52,529 bases of DNA from a virus. Within the stretch, counting starts at the first letter, position 1. Every line of letters begins with the position of its first letter. The stretch covers positions 1-52,529 of IMG/VR virus record IMGVR_UViG_3300028569_000046; one strand, 5' to 3'. Positions 36,718 to 46,126 of this stretch are shown here, piece after piece. The position numbers and the translations under genes are program-made. The notes under the pieces are model-generated. The model made no database searches and was not told where the DNA came from. It worked only from the letters and a program-made list of their open reading frames with translations.

Positions 36718-38628
36718 ATGGCCGTAACAATAACAACTCAACCGGTCAATTCTACCGTAGTTAAAAACCGAACAAATACACTTAGTGTATTTGCAACAAC
36801 AACTTCAGGTACATTAAATTACGATTGGTATGAAGACACCACAGTTGATGTTTTGCTACAAAGTGGAACATCGGCATCATTTACTCCGTTGCCATTAACA
36901 TTATCAAAAAGTTATTATGTTAAGGTATCAAGCAGCGCAGCACCAACAGTTTTTGTCACAAGCAATAGTGTAACAATTACAGTAATTGATCCGCCTGTAA
37001 TAAGCACTGAACCGTCGTCCGTAAATGTAAGAACAGGAGAAAGTGCAACATTATCAGTTGTCGTTGCACCAACGCCAAATCTTACTCCATATTCCTATCA
37101 ATGGTATCTTGGTTCTTCAGGTCTTAATGATAACCCTATTGTTGGTGCGACAAGTGCGTCATACACAAAGACCAATGTTCAAGAATCTTTTACTGCTTGG
37201 GTGCGAGTGTCAACGGCGGCCGATTATGTAAATTCAAACGGTGCACGTGTTACTGTAACAGAACCGTTATTTAATGATGACGAGGAAATTCGTCAACAAA
37301 AAAATGATGCATTAAGCGGTACTTTTGCGTCTGGTGACATGGATTCCATACTTTCATATTTTCCATTGGAATCAATAAATGCATTATCGCAAGCACAATC
37401 GTTGGCAGATTGCGCCAAAAATATTCCAAATCGTTTGATGGAAATGGCAATAAAATTTGCCACAGAAAAAGCTGAAAGCGCTTTAAGAGATTCCACTGGT
37501 CTTATATTTGAAGACTTACAACGGTTAAAGGATAGTTATGATAGAGTTCAAAAGATTGTAGAATACATTCAAAATTTTAACCTAAAAGAGCTTACATTGT
37601 TGGGTGCACTAAATGCACTACGATCATACACGGGAATTGATTTAATAGAAAAAACAAACAAGATAATAGATGATTTTGCCGCGGTAAGTGGTATATCAGG
37701 TATTGTTGAACAAGCATTAAATTCTGATTTTTGTAAGGTGACAAATTATAGTCTTGACGGTAAACCGCTTCCTGCTCTTACAAATATTCCATTGGGTGTT
37801 CCACCGTCAAGTGTAAGCGGTGTTGCAATTCCTGTAGGCACCGCAGAATATGATTCGGCTCCAAAAGATGAATATGATTCATTTACATTTCAATTAAAAG
37901 AATACACTGAAACTGATCAAACAGTATCGGCGTCTTATAGTGGAACAGATCAAGAAAATTATGTTTCGAGCATATCATATTTGCATACCATCGCGCTTGC
38001 ATATCATGATAAAATTGCCAAAACAGTTGATGATTCCAAAGATGCGGCATATCGCGCCGAATTTGATACATCAATAGCAAATACCGCGGCACAACATCCG
38101 TCCTGGTCAAATGATATTCTTACAGATTTTAATAATAGAGGAACAATAATATCTGATGTTATCTCTCGTAATGCACAAGTTATAAGAAACTTTTATACGC
38201 CAAGCGGATCGGGAGATTGGTTACCATGGTACATGAGTGCATACGGTCACGTCAAAGCAGATGACGGATCAACGTTGGACGCGACAACTGCGGATGATAT
38301 AGCATCAGGCAAAATTAAAGAAGAATGGCAATATTTGGGAAACAGAAACAACAAACTTGTAAAAGGTACAAGTGTTGCATCCAATTATTTTAAACACGGA
38401 ACTGTTCTTGATATAAGATTTGCCGACACAAAAGCACCTGTGGGAAGCGGCCGAGTACGAGTTGATGATACTGGAGGAATGTCCAAAAATGTACTTGATT
38501 ATTTTGTTGCTGGAGATACAATGTTGAAAAAACAAATTACAAGTGGTTCGAAAAACCAAGGGGGAAAAACAAAACCATCATATACAACACCTATTGAAAT
38601 AAGAATCGTAAGCGGAGGTCCTAAATAA
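36718..38628 (+). CDS. baseplate-associated protein with Ig-like domains and 3D-like C-terminus
   Basis: Residues 1-185 hold two Ig-like domains (VTITTQPVNSTVVKNRTNTL; VISTEPSSVNVRTGESATLS then YQWYLGSSGL). The centre is helical (EEIRQQKNDALSGTF; DLQRLKDSYDRVQKIVEYIQ). The C-terminal 200 residues contain EWQYLGNRNNKLVKGTSVAS, LDIRFADTKAPVGSGRVRVD and DTGGMSKNVLDYF, resembling the 3D/double-psi-barrel fold. It lies between the needle and gp25, so it is probably a structural hub or wedge partner, perhaps with a role on peptidoglycan. I do not recognise a T4 orthologue. Confidence 0.65.
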   Translation: MAVTITTQPVNSTVVKNRTNTLSVFATTTSGTLNYDWYEDTTVDVLLQSGTSASFTPLPLTLSKSYYVKVSSSAAPTVFVTSNSVTITVIDPPVISTEPSSVNVRTGESATLSVVVAPTPNLTPYSYQWYLGSSGLNDNPIVGATSASYTKTNVQESFTAWVRVSTAADYVNSNGARVTVTEPLFNDDEEIRQQKNDALSGTFASGDMDSILSYFPLESINALSQAQSLADCAKNIPNRLMEMAIKFATEKAESALRDSTGLIFEDLQRLKDSYDRVQKIVEYIQNFNLKELTLLGALNALRSYTGIDLIEKTNKIIDDFAAVSGISGIVEQALNSDFCKVTNYSLDGKPLPALTNIPLGVPPSSVSGVAIPVGTAEYDSAPKDEYDSFTFQLKEYTETDQTVSASYSGTDQENYVSSISYLHTIALAYHDKIAKTVDDSKDAAYRAEFDTSIANTAAQHPSWSNDILTDFNNRGTIISDVISRNAQVIRNFYTPSGSGDWLPWYMSAYGHVKADDGSTLDATTADDIASGKIKEEWQYLGNRNNKLVKGTSVASNYFKHGTVLDIRFADTKAPVGSGRVRVDDTGGMSKNVLDYFVAGDTMLKKQITSGSKNQGGKTKPSYTTPIEIRIVSGGPK

Positions 38629-38643
38629 CCGCTAACTTTTTTG

Positions 38644-38651
38644 TATAAATA
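38644..38651 (+). promoter_or_regulatory. late promoter TATAAATA for gene 25
   Basis: A perfect box 8 nt before the ATG of gene 25 in a short intergenic gap. Confidence 0.65.
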
Positions 38652-38659
38652 GTAATGTA

Positions 38660-39097
38660 ATGAGTTTGAAACTTTCAGATTTTAATGAACGCGGTAAAAA
38701 ATCCAGTAATATTTCGCGAGGAAATGTATACAGTGATTTGGATTTATCATTCAATGTTCACCCTACAACAAATGATATAAAACCTGTTCTTGATATTGCC
38801 GCTGTTAAAAATTCCATTAGTAATCTTGTTCAAACAAGTTTTCTTGAGCGACCGTTTCATCCAGAAATTGGCGCAGGTATAAGAGCATTACTATTTGAAC
38901 CAGTAGATTTATTTACGGCATTATCATTAAAAGATACCATTACAACCGTAATTAGTGAATTTGAACCGCGAGTTAAAAATGTTACAGTTCAAATTCAAGA
39001 TGATAGTGAAAGAAACGCATACGTTATTACAATAGGATTTGTTGTTTTTAACAACCGCAATGAACAATTTGAATTGTATTTAAGCAGATTAAGATAA
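38660..39097 (+). CDS. 25: baseplate wedge gp25
   Basis: The 145-residue protein has the gp25/GpW pattern: DIAAVKNSISNLVQTSFLER, PFHPEIGAGIRALLFEP and YVITIGFVVFNNRNEQFELY. gp25 links the baseplate wedge to the sheath. T4 gp25 has 132 aa. It is followed 5 nt later by gene 6, which it contacts. Confidence 0.95.
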   Translation: MSLKLSDFNERGKKSSNISRGNVYSDLDLSFNVHPTTNDIKPVLDIAAVKNSISNLVQTSFLERPFHPEIGAGIRALLFEPVDLFTALSLKDTITTVISEFEPRVKNVTVQIQDDSERNAYVITIGFVVFNNRNEQFELYLSRLR

Positions 39098-39102
39098 AAA
39101 AT

Positions 39103-41061
39103 ATGGCAAATTTACAAAAACGCTTGGACGTTACCGAATTGGATTTTGATAGCATCAAATCCAATCTTATAACTTATTTTAAAAATACCGAACCATTTAA
39201 AGATTATGATTATTCAGGATCTGGATTAAATCAATTGTTGGATGTATTGTCATATAACACGCATTATAATGCCATGTTGGCACACACTGCTGTCAACGAA
39301 AGCTTTATTGATACAGCTCAATTAAGAAGCAGCGTTGTTTCAAATGCCAAACTTTTAGGATATGTTCCACGAAGCAAAACGGCGCCATCAATTAATGTTA
39401 AAGTTGAATTTGGTATGGCAACAAGCCCCCCTAATCCTAATACATACATTACATTACCAAGAGGATCTAATTTTAAAACAACCTACGGTGATGATTCGTA
39501 CATTTATACAACATTGGATGATCACAAATTGGAAATTGATGCATCATCAAGATATACAGGCACTAATATTTTATTAAGAGAAGGTTCATTAAGAAGAAAC
39601 AGATTTGCTCTTTCAAATTCCAATGATAAAAACGTATATCAAATTGATGATGACAACATTGATATAAGCACAATGATTGTACGTGTGTACGACCACGTGA
39701 ACGCTTCATCATTCGAAGTATATAGAAATTTTACAACGCTTCAATTAACCAATGAGTCAAACTTGGCCGTTGCATCGATTTATTTTCTTTCTGAGAATGC
39801 ATACGGTAAATATCAAATATCATTTAGTAACACAGGAACATTTGGCAAAAGACCGCCAAATTTGGGAATTGTTGAAATTGAATATTTAACAACAACAGGT
39901 TCATCATCCAACGGTGCAAAAACTTTTAAATATGTAGGACCTACAATTCTTTATGCATCATCACAATCAAACGTGACAGCAATGTCTACAATTGATGCCA
40001 ACGGAACTGTCGTTTTTGAAAAATCGTTTGGTGGCAATGAAAAAGAAAGTATTGATAGTATCCGATTAAGCGCACCTGCATCATTTGTTACACAAAACAG
40101 AGCTGTAACAGCAAACGATTATAAATCATTAATTTATTCTAATTTTTCAATTGCAAAAAGTATTGCAGTATGGGGCGGTGAAAATAATGTTCCTCCACAA
40201 TACGGAAATGTTTACATAAGTATTCAACCGCAAACGGAAGAAGAAAATGGTGTAACTCTTACTCCGGGTGAAAAACAAGCAGTATTGAATTTTTTGGATT
40301 CTAAAAAAATATTATCCATATCTCCTGTGTTGGTAGATCCGCAACGTATTACACTTGTTCTTGATGTTCTTTTTAAATACAATAACAACCTTAGTGTACT
40401 TTCAAAAAATCAATTGGAAAATAAAGTATATAATGTTATTGATGCCTTTAATCGTGATTATTTGGATTCATTCGAAAAGGTATTTAGACATTCGACATTA
40501 TTACAATCAATTGATACTAGTGATCTTGCAATTCTTAACAGTTTGGTTCGAGTATTTGTATCCAAAAAAATTGATATTAAATCGGAACAAACAATCAACA
40601 ATCAAACATTACAACCTGAAAGAATTGTAGTAGATTTTGGTACACCTCTTACAGTATTGGACGGTAAAACAATTGCGGCGTTTCAAGGCTATTCATATAG
40701 AGGAAGAACAATTTATCTTGGAGATGAACCGTCCAATGTTGCAAACATTAGGAATATTTTCAAATATACATTGGAAAATGGCTCTGTCAGTAAATTTAAA
40801 AATGTTAATGGAATTGAGGATCGTCCTATTGGCACCATAGATTTGGACGCTGGAATATTAACACTTGATTCTTTGGAAGCAGATGATGATGTTACCGTAT
40901 ACATTGATGTAATTCCAGAGTCAAATGACGTTGCACCAAAACGCAATCAAGTGCTTACCATTGATATGGATCGTCTAAGCCTTACAGCCGACGTTGACAT
41001 TATTGCTTCCGGCGGATCAAGCCGAGCAGTTGATTATCAATCATTTTCACGCGAAAGATAA
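39103..41061 (+). CDS. 6: baseplate wedge gp6
   Basis: The 652-residue protein matches gp6 (LDFDSIKSNLITYFKNTEPF; DYSGSGLNQLLDVLSYNTHY; NAMLAHTAVNESFIDTAQLR). T4 gp6 has 660 aa. It forms the inner ring of the baseplate with gp25 and gp53. The stop is 3 nt before the next gene. Confidence 0.95.
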   Translation: MANLQKRLDVTELDFDSIKSNLITYFKNTEPFKDYDYSGSGLNQLLDVLSYNTHYNAMLAHTAVNESFIDTAQLRSSVVSNAKLLGYVPRSKTAPSINVKVEFGMATSPPNPNTYITLPRGSNFKTTYGDDSYIYTTLDDHKLEIDASSRYTGTNILLREGSLRRNRFALSNSNDKNVYQIDDDNIDISTMIVRVYDHVNASSFEVYRNFTTLQLTNESNLAVASIYFLSENAYGKYQISFSNTGTFGKRPPNLGIVEIEYLTTTGSSSNGAKTFKYVGPTILYASSQSNVTAMSTIDANGTVVFEKSFGGNEKESIDSIRLSAPASFVTQNRAVTANDYKSLIYSNFSIAKSIAVWGGENNVPPQYGNVYISIQPQTEEENGVTLTPGEKQAVLNFLDSKKILSISPVLVDPQRITLVLDVLFKYNNNLSVLSKNQLENKVYNVIDAFNRDYLDSFEKVFRHSTLLQSIDTSDLAILNSLVRVFVSKKIDIKSEQTINNQTLQPERIVVDFGTPLTVLDGKTIAAFQGYSYRGRTIYLGDEPSNVANIRNIFKYTLENGSVSKFKNVNGIEDRPIGTIDLDAGILTLDSLEADDDVTVYIDVIPESNDVAPKRNQVLTIDMDRLSLTADVDIIASGGSSRAVDYQSFSRER

Positions 41062-41064
41062 AAA

Positions 41065-42252
41065 ATGTTATTCAGTATAGCCAACGCCACACCAAGAAAT
41101 GTTGAAAGCTATGGAGTAAACACTCTGTTGCCTGAAACTATTCGTGGTAATGCCGAAAAGTTGGTCCAATTTTTGGACGAATATTATAATTATTTAAACA
41201 GTGTCGGCGGCCCGTCGTTGGAAATAAGCAGTGTTTTATTGAATAAAGATTTGGATATTGTTTCACTGAAATATCTTGATTCAATTCAAAATCTTATTGC
41301 CTCAAATGTTCCCAATTCTCGAGTTCTTGATCGTGTATCATTATATAAAATAATTGTAAAATACTACAACAGCAGAGGTAGTGAAGATAATATTCTTACA
41401 CTATTTAAAATACTGTTTAACGAAACTGCCAGCATTCGTTATCCTAAGGAGCTTTTATTTGAACCGTCGAGTTCACCCGAAAAATCCTTTCCGTCTCATA
41501 CATCAAAAATTCAAGACAGTTATTATTGGCAGCACTTTTCATATGTAGTTCGCGCATCACTTGATACCTCATTATGGTCTGATGCATTTAATAATTTTAT
41601 GCACCCAGCGGGTCTTAAAATGTTTTATGAGCTTGCAGTTCAATTATTTGCACCAAACACTTTTGATTCCAAAAAAATACCAACTTTTAATATTGTTGAT
41701 GACAATACAGATTGGATCAAACGGTTGGAGCTGACTTATCCTGGTCAACATACACCAATATATCAACCTGGTTGGATACGCGAATTGCTTCTTAGGTTTC
41801 TTTTTCAAGCGGATTCACGACCTGTCGGTTGGCCGCATGTTTCAACAGAACAAGCATATTTTATTCTTGCGGTATTAACAATTATTATTCAATCCAGCAA
41901 TAGTAGAAATTCTCTTGTTCGCGCTGATTATGATTATCATGGCTTTAAATTTATTGACGAATGTACTTTAAAGGACTGTGGATTTCTAAATAAAACAATA
42001 TTTGAAGCAAATGAACCGTACAGCGAAACCAACGGTTGTAAGTTTTTAAACCTTTCAACATATATTACATCAGGAATTGTAATATTTAATGGAAATTATG
42101 CATTGACACTTAACGGTAAGGCGCTAACATTTGATAATGGTTCGGACCAATCTCCTGTGCTGACATTTAATGCTGAACCGCACAACACGTTGCTGCATCA
42201 AAACCGTGAATATGCACAATTCCAAGATCGCGATTATATACAATTAGGATAA
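41065..42252 (+). CDS. baseplate wedge protein, gp7-like by position
   Basis: The 395-residue protein has ETIRGNAEKLVQFLDEYYNY, RVLDRVSLYKIIVKYYNSRG, KIQDSYYWQHFSYVVRAS and FNNFMHPAGLKMFYEL. I recognise this set from conserved structural proteins of cyanophage-like myoviruses. The place after gene 6 suggests gp7, but T4 gp7 is much longer (1032 aa), so the assignment is tentative. The C-terminus is a beta-rich segment. Confidence 0.5.
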   Translation: MLFSIANATPRNVESYGVNTLLPETIRGNAEKLVQFLDEYYNYLNSVGGPSLEISSVLLNKDLDIVSLKYLDSIQNLIASNVPNSRVLDRVSLYKIIVKYYNSRGSEDNILTLFKILFNETASIRYPKELLFEPSSSPEKSFPSHTSKIQDSYYWQHFSYVVRASLDTSLWSDAFNNFMHPAGLKMFYELAVQLFAPNTFDSKKIPTFNIVDDNTDWIKRLELTYPGQHTPIYQPGWIRELLLRFLFQADSRPVGWPHVSTEQAYFILAVLTIIIQSSNSRNSLVRADYDYHGFKFIDECTLKDCGFLNKTIFEANEPYSETNGCKFLNLSTYITSGIVIFNGNYALTLNGKALTFDNGSDQSPVLTFNAEPHNTLLHQNREYAQFQDRDYIQLG

Positions 42253-42260
42253 TATAAATA
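42253..42260 (+). promoter_or_regulatory. late promoter TATAAATA
   Basis: A perfect box 8 nt before the ATG of the RCC1-repeat fibre. Confidence 0.65.
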
Positions 42261-42268
42261 CAACATAT

Positions 42269-44704
42269 ATGCATTTAGGAAATTCAAAAACTGTTACAGA
42301 ACTTAGTTCAATTGGATCTGCCGCTTTGGCCGCTGATGATCTTTTCACTTTTGTTGATGTATCCGATACAACATTTGCTCCAACTGGTACCAATAAGAAA
42401 ATTACTTCCACAAAATTGGCAAGTGAAATTATTGCTTTGGCTGATGATTTAAGCGCGATTACAGGGCCAGTGGGACCTAAAGGCGATACGGGGCTTACGG
42501 GAGCTAAAGGTGATAAAGGTGATACGGGGCTTAAAGGTGATACAGGTGCTTCGGGAACAGTCACTGTTGACGAAACAACAATAGTAAAGGATCCTACTTC
42601 TGGTATACTTTCGGTTGGAGTTATAGCTGAAGCTAATATCGGAACAGATGCTGTAAATACAAATGCAATAATCAATGATGGTGTTACATTTGATAAAATT
42701 CAAAATATCAATGCAAATCAAATTTTAGGAAGAAGAACTTCCGGATCAGGAAACGTTGAATTGCTTAACCTTGATACCAATTTATCAAACCCAATATCTG
42801 GTCATTCCAGTGTGCCTACATCAACTGCGATTCAAAATTATCTTAATACAAATAGTAATCCATGGGGCACATTTGGTGGTAATAGTGTAAACGCCGCTGT
42901 TTCGACTCGATCAATTGATACAGCAATTGCGACAATTACATTAACTGCTCATGGTTTTGTCAATGGTAATAACATTGTTGTAACCACACCATATCCATCG
43001 ACGGGAACAGCAATTATTCCTGTGGGAACATACGCTGTTACCAAAACAAATGATAATGTTTTTACAATACCGACCGTTAGCACTGCTGCTATTGATTCCG
43101 CTGGTGTCATCGAAATTGAAAGAAATCCTAATGGAATTGAAAGAGCGACAAGTTCATTTTACCGCACCGTATCTTTTATTTCAAAAAATGGAGGATTGTA
43201 CTCCGGTGGTTATGGAGGAGGGGAATCAATCCAAGGGCCAAACAATAATGCAACATATATTGGAGAGCATCGCCCGTTAATGGTTCCGTTGGCTTCTGGT
43301 GAAAAAATAGTAAACATTTATTCAGGTGGTATTGATGATCCATCAATGTATTTACTTACAGACGCCGGAAATGTATATTCAAGTGGTTATAACGGTTACG
43401 GTCAATTAGGAGTTGGAGACGCCGTTGATAGAACTACATTTCAGAAAATAACAACATTTCCATTTGGCGATCCTGTTGTTTGGTTTTCCCCAATGTCTGG
43501 TATAGCACGGAATGCAATTTCTTGCGGTGCAGTTACTGCAAGCGGTAAACTTTATATGTGGGGCTTTGGTGATGATCAATCATTAGGTCTTGGTAATTCT
43601 AATAATTATTATACTCCTCAACGAGTTGTCACAGCCAAGTTTGAAAAAGCCTTAGTTGGAGCTCGAAGTGCTGGTACTGCATTTGCAACAATTACATTGA
43701 CAGCACACGGTTTGCAGACAGGTGATAATATTGATGTAACAAAGGCATTTTCAACAATTATTCCTACGCGAACATACGCTGTTACCAGAACGGACGCTGA
43801 TACTTTTACAATACCAACTGTTTCCACCACTGCTGCTATTACAAATACAACATCGCCCGCTCTGCCTAATAGTATCGACTATACAGCATTAACAACCAAT
43901 ATAAGTTTTAGAAAGGTTTTTACACATGCCCATCATAATTTTTCATATGCCATAGACAACAATAATAAAGTTTATTCATGTGGTTATAACAATGTCGGAC
44001 AATTAGGTCATGGAGACGCGATTCGAAGAAACCTTTTTACTTTGGTTCCAGGCAGACTTGCTGACGATATATTATTATCGCACGGTGACTATAGATCCTC
44101 CGCATATATTATACGCAGCGGTGAAATATGGTCTTGCGGATATAACGCTTACGGTCAATTGGGACGCGGTGATAATTTTAATAAAAGTACCTTTGGACAA
44201 ATAAATTTGGGAAACGGTAATACTTGTGCACAACTTTCATTGGGTGGTTGGAATGGAACAAATGTGATTTGTAGACAAACCAATGGAGCAGTAAAAACAT
44301 GGGGCTATAACGCTAACGGCCAATTAGGTACCAATAATACCACAGATCAAAATACTCCTGAAACACCAATAGGTTTTACAGGAACCGCATTAAAAGTAGA
44401 AACACATGATAATTATACTGTCACGGCAATTCTTAAAAGTGATGGTACAATTTGGACAACTGGTTATAACGGTTACGGCCAATGCGGTCGCGGTGACAAT
44501 GAAACAAAAAAGTCCTTTGGGCAAATAATAATGGATGGTAATTTAAGCTTTAAAGACATATCACTTTTTGGATACAATAGTGGAACCGTTCTTGTTGCAG
44601 TTGATCAAAATGATAATTTGTGGGGTGCGGGATATGCCGGAGACTATATGTTAGGTTTGGATCTTACAAATTCTACCATTCTTAGAAAAATTTCAATCGT
44701 ATAA
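42269..44704 (+). CDS. tail fibre with collagen-like stalk and RCC1-type propeller
   Basis: The 811-residue protein has an N-terminal attachment region, a collagen-like Gly-x-y run at residues 66-96 (GPVGPKGDTGLTGAKGDKGD onward), a linker, and from about residue 300 to the end RCC1-type repeats: YSSGYNGYGQLGVGD, YSCGYNNVGQLGHGD, WSCGYNAYGQLGRGD, WTTGYNGYGQCGRGD. Two copies of an ATITLTAHG module interrupt them. The repeats should form a beta-propeller, probably the receptor-binding head of a trimeric fibre. It lies between gp7-like and gp8, a place for wedge-bound fibres. Confidence 0.8.
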   Translation: MHLGNSKTVTELSSIGSAALAADDLFTFVDVSDTTFAPTGTNKKITSTKLASEIIALADDLSAITGPVGPKGDTGLTGAKGDKGDTGLKGDTGASGTVTVDETTIVKDPTSGILSVGVIAEANIGTDAVNTNAIINDGVTFDKIQNINANQILGRRTSGSGNVELLNLDTNLSNPISGHSSVPTSTAIQNYLNTNSNPWGTFGGNSVNAAVSTRSIDTAIATITLTAHGFVNGNNIVVTTPYPSTGTAIIPVGTYAVTKTNDNVFTIPTVSTAAIDSAGVIEIERNPNGIERATSSFYRTVSFISKNGGLYSGGYGGGESIQGPNNNATYIGEHRPLMVPLASGEKIVNIYSGGIDDPSMYLLTDAGNVYSSGYNGYGQLGVGDAVDRTTFQKITTFPFGDPVVWFSPMSGIARNAISCGAVTASGKLYMWGFGDDQSLGLGNSNNYYTPQRVVTAKFEKALVGARSAGTAFATITLTAHGLQTGDNIDVTKAFSTIIPTRTYAVTRTDADTFTIPTVSTTAAITNTTSPALPNSIDYTALTTNISFRKVFTHAHHNFSYAIDNNNKVYSCGYNNVGQLGHGDAIRRNLFTLVPGRLADDILLSHGDYRSSAYIIRSGEIWSCGYNAYGQLGRGDNFNKSTFGQINLGNGNTCAQLSLGGWNGTNVICRQTNGAVKTWGYNANGQLGTNNTTDQNTPETPIGFTGTALKVETHDNYTVTAILKSDGTIWTTGYNGYGQCGRGDNETKKSFGQIIMDGNLSFKDISLFGYNSGTVLVAVDQNDNLWGAGYAGDYMLGLDLTNSTILRKISIV

Positions 44705-44706
44705 CA

Positions 44707-44714
44707 TATAAATA
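44707..44714 (+). promoter_or_regulatory. late promoter TATAAATA for gene 8
   Basis: A perfect box 5 nt before the ATG of the gp8-like gene and just after the fibre stop. Confidence 0.65.
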
Positions 44715-44719
44715 GTACT

Positions 44720-46126
44720 ATGTCAGCAATTATAACAGAAAACTTTCGCAGAAATAATACACGATTATTTTTAAACGATATATCAGCTCGAACAAATGGT
44801 AAATATTACCTTGGTATTGGTAAACAGGATCGTTGGGATAATGATGAAGAAAATATAAATTTCAGCGTTCCTGTTGCCGTAGGTACACAAGCGGATGCGT
44901 TGGAAGTACTTAATAATCTTAGTACTTTGGTTTCTTTAAATGCCTTAACAGGTGTTGGAAGAGTTATACCGGCCGTGGCTTGGAAAAGTGGTAATACATA
45001 TCAAACTTACAGCTCATACAACAATGAGACTTTTTATCCGTCGGGTAATTTACAACCATGTTATGTTACTATAAACGGAGCAATCTTCCTATGCATTAAA
45101 GCTGGATCAAGCATGTCGACCGTTCAACCTACAGTTCAATCATCCAAATACGCACCATTTACTTTAAGTGGTGATGGTTATACATGGGTTTTGGTCCAAG
45201 AAACGCCAAATACACAAATTGTCAGAACCAATACATTTACTGATATTCGTACTACAAAATTAACTGGAACCGAAGAAATCAATTCAATCACACAATGCGG
45301 AGGTGTTGTTACCGGTTTTACCATTATTGATGGAGGCGAAGGATATACTACCACAGGATCTGTTTTGAAATTAAGAGTAAATGATGGTTTTACTTCTACT
45401 AATCGCAGCACAACAAGTGTAACTTTAAATTTTACCGTTGGTACAGATGGAGCGATTAACAGTGTATCTTTTCCTCCAGGTTGGCCCGCATACAGCGGAA
45501 CAAGAACAAATGCGGCAATAGGCGCATTATTTGCATCAATTGAATTTACTGGAAGTGGAAGTGGAGCAAAAATTGTTCCTACAATAGCTCCACCCAAAGG
45601 TTTTGCATATGATCCATCGGCCGTAATGCCTTCATGGTTTGCTGGTCTTTCAATAAGTCTCGATGATAGTATTTCAGGTGATAACTTTTATTCGCGTTAT
45701 AGACAAATATCAATTGTCAAAAACCCTACAGTTGCATCTGGACAAGAAAGTGCAGGAACATTAAATGCATTAAAATATATTAATTTTCCTGATACTACTG
45801 ATGTTGACAGTTTGTCTGTTGATAATAATTCTTCTGTTTTAAAAAATGCAGCCGGTGAAGTAATAGGATATGCCGATAAATTAATTACAACAACGGGTGC
45901 AAAAAAATTATATTTTCATCAAAACTTAAGCAGCGGATATAGAGAACTACCACAAAGTGGATTTATTGAGGTTGGTTCTGGTTCTACCGAATATGTTTAT
46001 ACTTCTATAAATAATGGTGAGTTTATAAACGACGGTAATGCCGAAGTATTATTTACTGAAAATCGTTCATTTATTACACGCGCTTCTGGTCAAACCGAAG
46101 ATTTAATTCTTATAATTCAATTCTAA
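44720..46126 (+). CDS. 8: baseplate wedge gp8
   Basis: The 468-residue protein starts MSAIITENFRRNNTRLFLND and has YYLGIGKQDRWDNDEENINF, the gp8 N-terminus of T4-like phages. T4 gp8 has 334 aa. The middle holds a module with ITQCGGVVTGFTIIDGGEGY that resembles the GSGY modules of gp53. It forms part of the wedge with gp6 and gp7. The stop TAA overlaps the next ATG by one base. Confidence 0.75.
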   Translation: MSAIITENFRRNNTRLFLNDISARTNGKYYLGIGKQDRWDNDEENINFSVPVAVGTQADALEVLNNLSTLVSLNALTGVGRVIPAVAWKSGNTYQTYSSYNNETFYPSGNLQPCYVTINGAIFLCIKAGSSMSTVQPTVQSSKYAPFTLSGDGYTWVLVQETPNTQIVRTNTFTDIRTTKLTGTEEINSITQCGGVVTGFTIIDGGEGYTTTGSVLKLRVNDGFTSTNRSTTSVTLNFTVGTDGAINSVSFPPGWPAYSGTRTNAAIGALFASIEFTGSGSGAKIVPTIAPPKGFAYDPSAVMPSWFAGLSISLDDSISGDNFYSRYRQISIVKNPTVASGQESAGTLNALKYINFPDTTDVDSLSVDNNSSVLKNAAGEVIGYADKLITTTGAKKLYFHQNLSSGYRELPQSGFIEVGSGSTEYVYTSINNGEFINDGNAEVLFTENRSFITRASGQTEDLILIIQF

